A stretch of 64,000 nucleotides of DNA from CAJXVY01 sp965660355 (GTDB lineage: Bacteria > Actinomycetota > Actinomycetes > Actinomycetales > Microbacteriaceae). Position numbers and translations under genes: made by a program. Location: contig CBFHZN010000006.1 of the NCBI GenBank assembly GCA_965660355.1, forward strand, positions 1 to 64,000, written 5' to 3'. The notes below the pieces were generated by a model. The model saw only the letters and a list, made by a program, of their open reading frames with translations. It had not been told where the DNA came from and did no database searches. Within the stretch, counting starts at the first letter, position 1, and each line of letters opens with the position of its first letter. This document shows, piece by piece, positions 23,642-32,388 of the stretch.

Positions 23642-24706
23642 TTAGGCTGAATGAGAAGCCCTCGTCCACTCCTCCAGCTTGTTGCCAGCTTTTCCAGATG
23701 TGATTGATTCCAGGGTCTTTCCCAACGCAACACTTAGTCGTTCAACCAGATTGTTTTCAACAGTTGATGGATTGTTGGCAAGTTCATAACTAACCAATCC
23801 GGCAGCTGCATTCAATGCGACCATGTTCTTGATAGCTTCATCGTTTTCAAATTTTTCTCCAGCAAACAGCGATGACGCCACGTGAGCATTGTGTCTTGCG
23901 TCTCCACCCAAAAGCTCTGAGATGTCAGCGACTTTTAGGCCCAGGTCCTCTGCTGAAATTCGATGTTCGCGTATCTCACCCTGGGACACCTCCCAGATGC
24001 TGTTTTCAGATGTGGTTGATAATTCATCCATTCCATCGTCTGCTCTAAATACCAACCCCGTTCTTCCCCTGGCACTGAGTTCTTTGGCCATCAGTGGAGC
24101 TCCCTTTTTATCGCTAACACCGAGTGCTGTTGCCAGAGGTTGAACAGGGTTAGCAAGCGGTCCTAAAAAATTAAAGGTGGTTGGGATGCCCAGTTGCTTT
24201 CTCACAGGTGCCACGTGTCTCATTGCGGGATGAAACACTGGGGCAAAGAAAAATGTAATGCCTGCTTGGCTGAACACTTTGGCCACCTGCTGAGGCGAGA
24301 GATCTAGGCGGATTCCCAAGACTTCCAGCATTTCGCTGGCACCTGTTTTCCCACTTGCTGAGCGAGAACCGTGTTTCAAAACAGGAACACCGGAGGCAGC
24401 CGCGACTATTGATGCCATGGAAGAGATGTTCACAGTTCCAAACATGTCTCCCCCGGTGCCCACTATGTCTACCGCATCATTGCCGGTTTCCAATAAAACT
24501 GCATTTTCTAGCATCACATCAACTAGCCCAGCTAATTCTTGAACAGTTTCCGCTTTGGATCGGAGGGCAATCATGAATGCCCCCATCTGCGCCTCAGTTG
24601 CATTGCCGTTCATGATCTCTCGCATAGCCCAGGAGGACTCGTCTCGAGACATATTTTCACCAGATAGCAGCTGATTCAAAATATTCGGCCAAGTTGGTTC
24701 AGACAT
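23642..24706 (-). CDS. trpD: TrpD, anthranilate phosphoribosyltransferase
   Basis: 354 residues with the PRPP-binding VGTGGDMFGTVNIS near 84-97 and LKHGSRSASGKTGASEML following, the TrpD counterparts of the GTGGD and KHGNR motifs, and a C-terminal alpha/beta domain with VFHPAMRHVAPVRKQLG. It carries out the second step of tryptophan synthesis. It stands alone without other trp genes, next to ctaE, an order seen in related actinobacteria. The ATG at 24706 (MSEP) is preferred over a TTG two codons earlier. Confidence 0.93.
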   Translation of the reverse strand: MSEPTWPNILNQLLSGENMSRDESSWAMREIMNGNATEAQMGAFMIALRSKAETVQELAGLVDVMLENAVLLETGNDAVDIVGTGGDMFGTVNISSMASIVAAASGVPVLKHGSRSASGKTGASEMLEVLGIRLDLSPQQVAKVFSQAGITFFFAPVFHPAMRHVAPVRKQLGIPTTFNFLGPLANPVQPLATALGVSDKKGAPLMAKELSARGRTGLVFRADDGMDELSTTSENSIWEVSQGEIREHRISAEDLGLKVADISELLGGDARHNAHVASSLFAGEKFENDEAIKNMVALNAAAGLVSYELANNPSTVENNLVERLSVALGKTLESITSGKAGNKLEEWTRASHSA

Positions 24707-24753
24707 GCCCAAATACTACTCGCCACGAGTGGGCAAAGCCGAAATAAATAGTT

Positions 24754-24759
24754 TAGAAT
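24754..24759 (+). promoter_or_regulatory. Probable -10 box of leaderless ctaE-qcrCAB operon
   Basis: TAGAAT is followed by 7 bases and the ATG at 24767; no SD precedes it. This would drive ctaE-qcrC-qcrA-qcrB as a leaderless mRNA. Confidence 0.5.
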
Positions 24760-24766
24760 AGTGACT

Positions 24767-25387
24767 ATGTCTGCCACTAATGTAACTGGAGCGCCGGTTA
24801 TAAACCGTCCAAATGCGACGTCTGTTGGAACGATTGTTTGGCTTGGTAGCGAGGTTATGTTCTTCGCTGCTTTGTTTGCAATGTATTTCAGTCTTCGCGC
24901 AGGTGCGCCCGCGCTTTGGGAAAACGACACTCAACTGTTGAATGTTCCCTTCGCTCTAATTAATACGACTATTTTGGTCTCCTCATCTTTCACTGCCCAG
25001 TTTGGAGTATTCGCAGCTGAGCGAATGCAGCCCAGAGCAACAGGCCTCTCCCCTGCTAAGTGGGGCATGGTCGAGTGGTTCATGCTCACTTATTTGCTGG
25101 GATCTATTTTTGTTGCCGGACAGGTTTGGGAATACGCCATTTTGGTTAGCGAGGGCGTAACCATAAGTTCCAACTCTTACGGTTCAGCGTTTTATCTGAC
25201 TACAGGTTTTCACGGTCTTCACGTCGCAGGTGGGCTAATAGCTTTCCTGCTAGTTGTTGGTCGTGCCTTTGCAGCCAAAAGATTTGGCCACAAGGAAGCA
25301 ACAGCGGCAATTGTGACCAGTTATTACTGGCACTTCGTTGATGTTGTTTGGATTGGACTGTTTCTAGTGATTTACGTGTTGAGGTGA
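24767..25387 (+). CDS. ctaE: CtaE, cytochrome c oxidase subunit III
   Basis: 206 residues, five membrane helices, with subunit III motifs WLGSEVMFFAALF near residue 27, FYLTTGFHGLHVAGG and a C-terminal SYYWHFVDVVWIGLF. Part of the aa3 oxidase. First gene of ctaE-qcrC-qcrA-qcrB, which encodes parts of both complexes of the actinobacterial bcc-aa3 supercomplex. The ATG at 24767 is used; a GTG at 24761 would sit one base from the -10 box. It ends where qcrC begins. Confidence 0.94.
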   Translation: MSATNVTGAPVINRPNATSVGTIVWLGSEVMFFAALFAMYFSLRAGAPALWENDTQLLNVPFALINTTILVSSSFTAQFGVFAAERMQPRATGLSPAKWGMVEWFMLTYLLGSIFVAGQVWEYAILVSEGVTISSNSYGSAFYLTTGFHGLHVAGGLIAFLLVVGRAFAAKRFGHKEATAAIVTSYYWHFVDVVWIGLFLVIYVLR

Positions 25388-25392
25388 TGACG

Positions 25393-26169
25393 ATGGCAGA
25401 TAAGAAATCAATCAGAAGAAAGCCCTGGGCTACCTCATTAGTAATTCTTTTGGGGCTGATCCTAAGTGGTGGTGGATACGCCGCGGCAACTACACCTATT
25501 CAAAACGAGGGTTCTAGTGCTGAACTCATTGATGAGGGTCGCAAGCTCTTTTTGGCCAACTGTGCAACCTGTCACGGAACTAACAGTGAAGGAACCGAAG
25601 CTGGGCCTTCGCTGATTGGTGTTGGTGCTGCAAGTGTTGACTTCCAAGTTGGAACTGGACGTATGCCAGGTCAAGCAAGCGGTGTTCAGCTGAGGAAAAA
25701 ACCAGTTCAGTTCACAGAAGAGCAGATAACAGCAATGGCCGTCTATGTTGCCTCGCTAGCTCCCGGGCCAGCGCTTCCAGATGAGCAATATTTGGATAAC
25801 ACTGGGGACGCAAACCACGGAAGCATGCTTTTCAGAATCAACTGCGCAATGTGTCACAACGCAGTTGGTGCCGGTGGTGCATTGACCGAGGGTAAGTTTG
25901 CGCCAGGACTCGAGGGTGTTACTGAAAAACACATTTATGAGGCGATGGTGACTGGACCTCAGAACATGCCTGTGTTTAGTGATGCCAACCTCTCCCCCGA
26001 AGACAAAGAGGACATCATCACCTATTTGAAATATGTCGAAGACAACGACAGCGTAGGTGGATTTGAACTTGGTTCAATTGGTCCAGTTGCTGAAGGATTA
26101 TTTATTTGGATATTTGGGTTTGGGTTCATTATCGCCATCACTGTATGGCTTACGAGTAGGGCTAACTAG
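25393..26169 (+). CDS. qcrC: QcrC, diheme cytochrome c of the bcc complex
   Basis: 258 residues: an N-terminal membrane anchor (about 13-31), two cytochrome c domains with CATCH (57-61) and CAMCH (151-155), axial Met candidates in RMPGQ and NMPVF, and a C-terminal membrane helix. Diheme QcrC replaces a soluble cytochrome c in actinobacteria and passes electrons directly to CtaC. The ATG at 25393 has GAGG 8 bases upstream; the ATG at 25387 is too close to it. Spacing to qcrA is 8 bases. Confidence 0.94.
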   Translation: MADKKSIRRKPWATSLVILLGLILSGGGYAAATTPIQNEGSSAELIDEGRKLFLANCATCHGTNSEGTEAGPSLIGVGAASVDFQVGTGRMPGQASGVQLRKKPVQFTEEQITAMAVYVASLAPGPALPDEQYLDNTGDANHGSMLFRINCAMCHNAVGAGGALTEGKFAPGLEGVTEKHIYEAMVTGPQNMPVFSDANLSPEDKEDIITYLKYVEDNDSVGGFELGSIGPVAEGLFIWIFGFGFIIAITVWLTSRAN

Positions 26170-26177
26170 GAAAAAGC

Positions 26178-27221
26178 ATGAGTGATCTGGAAAAGCGTAA
26201 CGAGGACCACGAAGACGAGCACGTCTACGATGCTGGTTCAGCTGTTGTCCCTGCCGACAAAATCGAAGACCCTGGTTTAGAACCACACCGTCCAAGACTC
26301 ACAGACACTGACCCTAAGGCTGCTGATAGAGCCGAAAAGCAGGTGGCTGCGATGTTTGGCATCTCTATAATCGGAGCAATTATCGCCGTCTGGGGATATG
26401 TAGCATTCCCAATCACCGGTGAAGACCTTGTGAACACCCGCTATAACGCCCTCTGGGTCGGTGTTGGAATGGCCCTAAGTTTGCTGGGGCTGGGATTTGG
26501 TGCAGTTCACTGGGCAAAAACTCTGATGCCCGATCATGAATTAACAGAAGAGCGTCACCAATCTCGTTCCGAACCTGAAACTCGAGCAAAAGCGGTTGAG
26601 ATTATGAACATGGCCGGTGATGAGTCAGGGCTCTCAAGAAGGAAGCTGATTCGTCGCACAATGTTTGGCGCCATCGCATTCTTGCCCATCCCCGCAGTTG
26701 TTTTGTTTGGCGACCTAGGTCCCGCCGGTGTTGGCGACAAGATGCGAGTAACCATGTGGGATAGAGGAGTAAGACTCACTCGAGACCCAAGTGGAGTGCC
26801 TATCAAAGCAAGTGAGGTGACACTTGGAAGTGTTTACCACGTAATTCCAGATGGCTTGAATGATCTCTACCACAAGCTTGATGAGAAAGCCAAGGCTGCT
26901 GTTTTGCTTGTTCGAGTAAACCCAGAGGTTCTGAGCACCCAGCCTGCTGATCGAGCGGACTGGACCTATGACGGAATCATTGCCTATTCAAAGATTTGTA
27001 CTCACGTGGGATGCCCTGTGGCTCTTTATGAGCAGCATACGCATCACCTTTTGTGCCCTTGTCACCAGTCAACTTTCGATCTGGCTGACAACTGCAAGGT
27101 CATATTTGGCCCCGCAGCGCGCCCTCTACCGCAACTACCAATCTCGGTGGATGAAGAGGGCTACCTGATCGCGCAGAGCGATTTCACCGAACCAGTTGGA
27201 CCTAGCTATTGGGAGATGTAA
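26178..27221 (+). CDS. qcrA: QcrA, Rieske iron-sulfur subunit
   Basis: 347 residues. Three membrane helices precede the Rieske domain: about 58-78, 91-113 and 161-178. The cluster motifs are CTHVGCP and CPCHQS. Just before the third helix is SRRKLIRR (153-160), a twin-arginine-like motif, matching the known Sec-plus-Tat insertion of actinobacterial QcrA. An acidic N-terminal tail of about 50 residues is cytoplasmic. RBS AGGAAAAAG; the stop overlaps the qcrB ATG (TAATG). Confidence 0.94.
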   Translation: MSDLEKRNEDHEDEHVYDAGSAVVPADKIEDPGLEPHRPRLTDTDPKAADRAEKQVAAMFGISIIGAIIAVWGYVAFPITGEDLVNTRYNALWVGVGMALSLLGLGFGAVHWAKTLMPDHELTEERHQSRSEPETRAKAVEIMNMAGDESGLSRRKLIRRTMFGAIAFLPIPAVVLFGDLGPAGVGDKMRVTMWDRGVRLTRDPSGVPIKASEVTLGSVYHVIPDGLNDLYHKLDEKAKAAVLLVRVNPEVLSTQPADRADWTYDGIIAYSKICTHVGCPVALYEQHTHHLLCPCHQSTFDLADNCKVIFGPAARPLPQLPISVDEEGYLIAQSDFTEPVGPSYWEM

Positions 27222-28870
27222 TGAGCACCACAAATACAAACAAGGGACAGCCCGAGGGTTTTGCTGCGAATGCGGCGAACTATTTCGACGAACGCACCAA
27301 AATTGGTGGAGGTGTCAAGTTCATTGGACGCAAGATTTTTCCTGACCACTGGTCATTCATGCTCGGTGAGGTTGCACTGTGGTCTTTGGTTATCACAATC
27401 ATCTCCGGAACTTTCCTGACATTTTTCTTCAACCCATCAATGGCACACGTTACCTATGACGGAGCGTATGCGCCTTTGAAGGGAACGGAGATGTCGATTG
27501 CTTACGCCAGTGCCCTCGACATTTCTTTTGAAATCCGCGGTGGATTGCTGATGCGTCAGGTTCACCACTGGAGTGCGCTGTTGTTTGTTGCGGCAATGGG
27601 GCTTCACATGTTGCGCGTTTTCTTCACAGGAGCCTTCCGCAAACCTCGCGAATTCAACTGGGTGATCGGATTTTTGCTATTCATCATGGGAATGGCTGCA
27701 GGTTTCACCGGCTACTCACTTCCAGATGACCTATTGAGTGGTAACGGACTTAGAATCATCGATGGAATGCTCAAAGGTATCCCATTTGTTGGGACATCTG
27801 TTTCGAGTGGATTCTTCGGTGGAGAATTCCCTGGAACTGAGGTTATTTCAAGGCTTTATTCTCTTCACATCATGATTGTGCCTGCGTTGTTGCTGGTGTT
27901 GGTTGCGCTACACATGGCGCTGCTCATTATCAACAAACACACCCAGTACCCTGGCCCGGGGAAGACTGAATCAAACGTTGTTGGATATCCTGTCTTGCCT
28001 GTGTATGCAGCAAAAGCAGCTGGGTTCTTCTTCATCGTATTCGGTGTAATCATGGCAATTTCCGCGACTTTCACAATCAACCCGATTTGGAACTACGGGC
28101 CCTATGACCCCTCCCCTGTTTCGGCTGGTACCCAGCCCGATTGGTATATCGGTTGGCTTGACGGAGCTCTGAGGCTTGCACCAGGAAACTGGGATGTGAC
28201 AATTTTCGGTAACACCTACCCAATGGGCATTCTGGTGCCAATGGTCATCAGCTTGGTCTTCCTGGCCCTGGTGGCGGTATACCCATTCATCGAACAGTGG
28301 ATTACCAAGGATCGCCGTGAGCACCACTTGCTGGACCGCCCACGTAACGCTCCAACAAGAACCGCTATCGGAGTCGCTGGAGTTATGTTCTATGCGATTT
28401 TGTGGGCTGGAGCAAGCACGGACTTGATTGCATATCACTTCCAAATGTCTCTGAACCACGTGTTGACGTCAATGCAAATCTTGCTGATTATTGGACCGAT
28501 TATTTCTTACTTCGTAACCAAGCGAGCATGCTTGGCTCTGCAACGTAAGGACAGGGAACTTGTTCTGCACGGAAGAGAAACTGGCCGTGTTGTAAGACTT
28601 CCAAACGGTGAATACATCGAGGTTCACGAGCCTTTGGACAAATATGAGCTATATAAGTTGGTCGATTTCAAAGACTACGAGCCGGTTATCGCTAGACCGA
28701 ACAAGGATGGCAAGATAACCGCAATGGGCAAGTTGCGCGCAGCTTTGACTCGCATGTACTTTGAAGACAGGATATCTCCTGTTACCAAGACAGAGCTCGA
28801 AGAGGCTCGTAATCACGCAGATCATGACCTCACTCAGAAAGAGGCACAGAGGTCTTTGGAGAGTGCGTAA
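27221..28870 (+). CDS. qcrB: QcrB, cytochrome b of the bcc complex
   Basis: 549 residues, nine or so membrane helices. Haem-ligating histidines are in MRQVHHWSALLFVAAMGLHMLRVFF and SLHIMIVPALLLVLVALHMALL; quinone-site NPIWNYGPYDPSPVSAGTQPDWYIGW is of the PDWY class. A C-terminal extension of about 120 residues beyond the last helix is typical of actinobacteria. The ATG at 27221 overlaps the qcrA stop. A strong hairpin follows the stop by 20 bases. Confidence 0.95.
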   Translation: MSTTNTNKGQPEGFAANAANYFDERTKIGGGVKFIGRKIFPDHWSFMLGEVALWSLVITIISGTFLTFFFNPSMAHVTYDGAYAPLKGTEMSIAYASALDISFEIRGGLLMRQVHHWSALLFVAAMGLHMLRVFFTGAFRKPREFNWVIGFLLFIMGMAAGFTGYSLPDDLLSGNGLRIIDGMLKGIPFVGTSVSSGFFGGEFPGTEVISRLYSLHIMIVPALLLVLVALHMALLIINKHTQYPGPGKTESNVVGYPVLPVYAAKAAGFFFIVFGVIMAISATFTINPIWNYGPYDPSPVSAGTQPDWYIGWLDGALRLAPGNWDVTIFGNTYPMGILVPMVISLVFLALVAVYPFIEQWITKDRREHHLLDRPRNAPTRTAIGVAGVMFYAILWAGASTDLIAYHFQMSLNHVLTSMQILLIIGPIISYFVTKRACLALQRKDRELVLHGRETGRVVRLPNGEYIEVHEPLDKYELYKLVDFKDYEPVIARPNKDGKITAMGKLRAALTRMYFEDRISPVTKTELEEARNHADHDLTQKEAQRSLESA

Positions 28871-28890
28871 AACCTAAGTCTCCGTAAACG

Positions 28891-28930
28891 AATAATCCCG
28901 AGTGTGAATAGCACTCGGGATTATTTGTTT
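28891..28930 (+). terminator. Rho-independent terminator after qcrB (likely bidirectional)
   Basis: Perfect 14-base arms AATAATCCCGAGTG and CACTCGGGATTATT around a 7-base loop, followed by TGTTT. The A/T ends of the stem allow it to work in both directions. Confidence 0.85.
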
Positions 28931-29171
28931 CCCAAGGCTACTATGGCTAGATTTGTGTGTATTCAACCCTGCACCAAGCTTCATGCTCACCGTCATCACT
29001 GATGGTTATCCGGACTGTCTAGTTGTGGGCTTCATTCTGAACCACTCCCCTGTGACAAGAGAATAAACGCTGTGCGCGTCTGTGTCCTCACCATCAATAA
29101 CGCGTTGCTGTTCTAATTTTGCTTATTGACCCAAGCCCCACGCCAAGATCCAACCGGAGGGAGGATAAAGC

Positions 29172-29193
29172 AAAAAAAGGCTGCAAGGGCAGC
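29172..29193 (-). terminator. Minus-strand intrinsic terminator
   Basis: On the minus strand GCTGC, loop CCTT, GCAGC, then C and seven T. The stem is short but GC-rich and the U-tract is good. It lies 140 bases after the ctaF stop and could end a separate small transcript. Confidence 0.55.
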
Positions 29194-29286
29194 ATGAACG
29201 ATAACCTAACTAGGTTTCACGCCAAGAGATACCAGCGTTGATACATACCCTCAGGAAATTACAACCGCTGACAATAATTACAAAGT

Positions 29287-29318
29287 CTCATCAAAAATGA
29301 GCCTCCTCTTTTAGGAAG
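29287..29318 (-). terminator. Candidate ctaF terminator
   Basis: Minus strand: CTTCCT, loop AAAAG, AGGAGG (one G-T pair), then CTCATTTTTG, starting 15 bases after the ctaF stop. A second overlapping hairpin CTCAT/ATGAG is also possible. Confidence 0.4.
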
Positions 29319-29332
29319 ACTAAGAAATTGAA

Positions 29333-29746
29333 TTAGTGGGCGTATCGACCTCGGCTGTGCTCATACACCCAGCCGATAATTCCTATGATTGAAAGGCCAA
29401 CACCAATAAAGAACAGCCACCAGTCAACCGCCAAAGCGATGAAGACGATTGCTGCGGCCGATGAAACAAATATGGGCCACCAACTCCATGGAGCAAAAAA
29501 GCCAACTTCACCCGCACCCTCTTCAATTTCGCCATCTAGGCGATCCTCCGGGAGATACTCGTCTTTTTTGATGCCGCTTTGCAAGTAAAAAGCGATGAAA
29601 CTGGTCAAGAAAATTAGAAATCCAATGACTGCGGTTCCGATTGGTTCCACTACTCCAAAATAAGCCCAGGACCAGACAACATAACCAGCGGTAGCAACCA
29701 CGAAAAAGGCTGTTAGCACCCAGAGGACGTTTACATTGGTCTTCAT
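29333..29746 (-). CDS. ctaF: CtaF, cytochrome c oxidase subunit IV
   Basis: 137 residues, four membrane helices in two pairs separated by the acidic stretch DEYLPEDRLDGEIEEGAGEVG and FFAPWSWWP, which is characteristic of the actinobacterial subunit IV. It overlaps the ctaD stop by one base (TAATG) and is last in ctaC-ctaD-ctaF. Confidence 0.93.
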   Translation of the reverse strand: MKTNVNVLWVLTAFFVVATAGYVVWSWAYFGVVEPIGTAVIGFLIFLTSFIAFYLQSGIKKDEYLPEDRLDGEIEEGAGEVGFFAPWSWWPIFVSSAAAIVFIALAVDWWLFFIGVGLSIIGIIGWVYEHSRGRYAH

Positions 29747-31440
29747 TAGCTAACTCCTGCGCCTTCTTTCACGGCCTGTTTAGCCTCTGGTGAGGCGTAT
29801 TCAGGGTGATTCATATCAAATGCTGGGGATTCTGAACGAATCCTTGGGATTGAGTGGAAGTTATGCCTTGGAATTGGGCTTTCTGTTGCCCACTCCAAAC
29901 TGCGCCCGTAACCCCATGGGTCTTTCAACTCTGTCTTTACTCCCCTGCGGCTTGTGACCCAAACATTCCAGAAGAATGGGAGCATCGAAGCTGCCAAGAT
30001 GATTGATCCGAAGGAAGAAAGAGTGTTCATCCAGGTGAAGCCATCCTCCGGCAGATAAGTTGCATACCTTCTAGGCATTCCCATAACACCTAGCCAGTGC
30101 TGCACCAGGAACGTTGTGTGGAAGCCTACAAACAAAACCCAGAAGTGAATCTTTCCAAGGCGTTCGTTGAGCATCTTTCCAGTGAACTTCGGCCACCAGA
30201 AATAGAAACCTGCAAACATTGCAAACACCACTGTTCCGAATACCACATAGTGGAAGTGAGCAACCACGAAGTAGCTGTCAGACAGGTGGAAATCAAGTGC
30301 TGGGCTAGCAAGGATAACTCCTGTCAATCCTCCAAAGACAAATGTCACCAAAAAGCCAAGTGACCATAGCATTGGGGTCTCAAATGTAATCGACCCCCGC
30401 CACATAGTTCCTATCCAGTTAAATATCTTCACTCCCGTCGGCACCGCAATCAGCATTGTGGTGAAGGCGAAGAATGGCAACAAAACCTGTCCGGTTACAT
30501 ACATGTGGTGAGCCCAAACGGTCATTGACAAAGCAGCAATTGCGATGGTTGCGTAAACCAAAGTCTTGTAGCCAAAGATCGGCTTGCGGCTAAAGACTGG
30601 GAAAATCTCAGAGACAATTCCGAAGAATGGAAGCGCGATGATGTAAACCTCTGGGTGTCCAAAGAACCAAAATAGGTGCTGCCACAAAAGCGCCCCACCG
30701 TTTTCTGGATCGAAGATGTGAGCACCGAAACGACGATCTGCACCAAGTGCAAACAGAGCAGCTGCGAGTGGAGGGAAACACATGATTACCAAAATTGAGG
30801 TCACAAGTGTATTCCAACTGAAAATTGGCATTCTCCACATGGTCATTCCAGGAGCTCGCATTACCAAAACTGTTGTGATGAAGTTCACGGCACCGAGGAT
30901 TGTTCCAAATCCACCCATTGCCAGACCAAATACCCATAAGTCTCCACCGATGCCCGGCGAGAAGGTTGTATTTGATAGTGGAGCGTAAGCGAACCACCCG
31001 AAACTAGCTGCTCCCTGCGGGGTGAAAAAGCCAGCAACCGCTATCAATCCACCGAAGGTGAAAATCCAGTAGGACAGAGCATTCAACCTAGGAAAGGCAA
31101 CATCCGGTGCACCAATCTGCACCGGCATAATCACGTTCGCAAACCCGGCGAACAAGGGTGTGGCAAAAAGCAGCAGCATGATTGTGCCGTGCATGGTGAA
31201 TAGCTGGTTGTATTGCTCTTTAGTTTGAACAATTTCCAATCCGGGCAATGCCAACTGAGCTCTAATGACCAAAGCCATTAGGCCACCGATTAGGAACCAT
31301 ATAAAGGTTGTAATCAGGTACAGGTAACCAATTTTCTTGTGATCGGTGGTAGTAATCCAATCAACAATTACCTGACCCTTAGTTTGCTTCCGAGTGGTTT
31401 GCGTACCTGAGGCTGGGCGGGGTTCGGTTATCGTAGCCAT
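29746..31440 (-). CDS. ctaD: CtaD, cytochrome c oxidase subunit I
   Basis: 564 residues, twelve membrane helices. Haem-copper motifs are visible: MHGTIMLLLFATPLF with the low-spin haem His, WQHLFWFFGHPEVYIIALP with the CuB His and cross-linked Tyr, and SYFVVAHFHYVVFG with the haem His pair. K-channel and D-channel residues appear in the usual places. GAGG lies 8 bases before the ATG, 4 bases after the ctaC stop. Confidence 0.96.
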   Translation of the reverse strand: MATITEPRPASGTQTTRKQTKGQVIVDWITTTDHKKIGYLYLITTFIWFLIGGLMALVIRAQLALPGLEIVQTKEQYNQLFTMHGTIMLLLFATPLFAGFANVIMPVQIGAPDVAFPRLNALSYWIFTFGGLIAVAGFFTPQGAASFGWFAYAPLSNTTFSPGIGGDLWVFGLAMGGFGTILGAVNFITTVLVMRAPGMTMWRMPIFSWNTLVTSILVIMCFPPLAAALFALGADRRFGAHIFDPENGGALLWQHLFWFFGHPEVYIIALPFFGIVSEIFPVFSRKPIFGYKTLVYATIAIAALSMTVWAHHMYVTGQVLLPFFAFTTMLIAVPTGVKIFNWIGTMWRGSITFETPMLWSLGFLVTFVFGGLTGVILASPALDFHLSDSYFVVAHFHYVVFGTVVFAMFAGFYFWWPKFTGKMLNERLGKIHFWVLFVGFHTTFLVQHWLGVMGMPRRYATYLPEDGFTWMNTLSSFGSIILAASMLPFFWNVWVTSRRGVKTELKDPWGYGRSLEWATESPIPRHNFHSIPRIRSESPAFDMNHPEYASPEAKQAVKEGAGVS

Positions 31441-31444
31441 TGCT

Positions 31445-32299
31445 CTATCCTCTTATCTCTGGGTTGTCACCAGGTAGATTCTGGTTTCTGTCTAAATCAA
31501 TTCCTAATTTTCCGGTTTGACCTTTTGCTGCCAAGGCAGCCATTTGCGCTTCATATTCAGCTTGCGATACAACCTCAACATTGAAAAGCATCATTGAGTG
31601 GAACTCTCCGCAAAGCTCCGCGCATTTACCAACATAAGATCCCTCTTTTTCGGGAATCACGTACATGTGGTTCCATCGACCGGGGAACATGTCCTTTTTG
31701 TATAAAAACTCAACTACCCAGAATGAGTGAATTACATCTCTCGCTGTTAGGTCAATTTGAACTTTTTGGCCAACTGGCAAATAAAGCGTGGGCAGGTCAT
31801 CGAAATTACCAGTCTCAGTGGTTCCGTCATACTGAGCCTGAATGCCAGTCTCGTAGACATTCGAATCTACATAGTTGAAATCCCAACTCCATTGCTTTCC
31901 AATTGCCTCGATGGTTACATCTGGCTCGTCAAATTCTGCCTCAATTGCAGCCATGTCCCTTGCCGTGAATGCGAAGAAGCCCACGACCAAAATAAGCGGC
32001 ACAACTGTAAATAGGGTTTCTAGCGGCATGTTGTAACGAAGTTGCTGGGGCATTGCGGTTTCGCCCTTGCGGCGCCTGTAGACAATTATTGCCCAGGCCA
32101 TCAGTCCCCATGCAATAGCACCAACGATTAGCAGAACTATCCAGCTAGTTGTCCACAAACCGGTAATTCGATCGGTTTGGTTAGTAATTCCAGGCTCGCC
32201 AGGAAGCCAGCCACGCTGCGCCTCGGCGCTACAGCCAGTGAGCAGCAATGCTAAAGCGCTGGCAGATGCCACCGCAGTTATCAGGCGTCGATTTAGCAA
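31445..32299 (-). CDS. ctaC: CtaC, cytochrome c oxidase subunit II (lipoprotein)
   Basis: 284 residues with a lipoprotein signal ending in LLTGC (Cys23), two membrane helices (about 52-74 and 95-112) and the CuA cupredoxin domain: His191, then Cys226, Glu228, Cys230, His234 and Met237 in GKCAELCGEFHSMM. No fused cytochrome c domain. It takes electrons from QcrC. The TTG start has GGAAAGGG upstream. It is preceded by the erpA terminator. Confidence 0.95.
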   Translation of the reverse strand: MLNRRLITAVASASALALLLTGCSAEAQRGWLPGEPGITNQTDRITGLWTTSWIVLLIVGAIAWGLMAWAIIVYRRRKGETAMPQQLRYNMPLETLFTVVPLILVVGFFAFTARDMAAIEAEFDEPDVTIEAIGKQWSWDFNYVDSNVYETGIQAQYDGTTETGNFDDLPTLYLPVGQKVQIDLTARDVIHSFWVVEFLYKKDMFPGRWNHMYVIPEKEGSYVGKCAELCGEFHSMMLFNVEVVSQAEYEAQMAALAAKGQTGKLGIDLDRNQNLPGDNPEIRG

Positions 32300-32343
32300 A
32301 ATCGCCCTTTCCGTTTGACAGACTTGGTCATAATTCTAAAACA

Positions 32344-32378
32344 AAAACCCCCTTCACGTTGACCGTAAAGGGGGTTTT
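32344..32378 (-). terminator. Intrinsic terminator after erpA
   Basis: Arms AAAACCCCCTT (32344-32354) and AAGGGGGTTTT (32368-32378) around a 13-base loop. On the minus strand the stem ends in GGGGG plus a T-rich run, about 10 bases after the erpA stop. It separates erpA from ctaC. Confidence 0.85.
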
Positions 32379-32388
32379 CAGACTTCTT

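Larger units (their letters stand above)
28931..29332. other. Spacer between convergent qcrB and ctaF; no intact gene
   Basis: Together with the qcrB terminator this is the largest gene-poor stretch of the window (0.46 kb). On the minus strand three short open pieces in three different frames follow one another (29195-29094, 29122-29006, 29018-28947); the middle one reads like coding sequence (IDGEDTDAHSVYSLVTGEWF) but lacks a start. This may be a decayed gene. The complementary strand also has a 27-residue open frame, so the coding appearance is not conclusive. Two candidate minus-strand terminators lie inside it. No known RNA family recognised. Confidence 0.35.

Noticed and set aside
27971..28459. 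162-residue open frame on the minus strand within qcrB
   Set aside because: It is fully antisense to a certain cytochrome b gene, has no family features and no ribosome-binding site; a frame shadow.
28931..29332. RNase P RNA, tmRNA or SRP RNA in the largest spacer
   Set aside because: None of the conserved core sequences of these RNAs is present.
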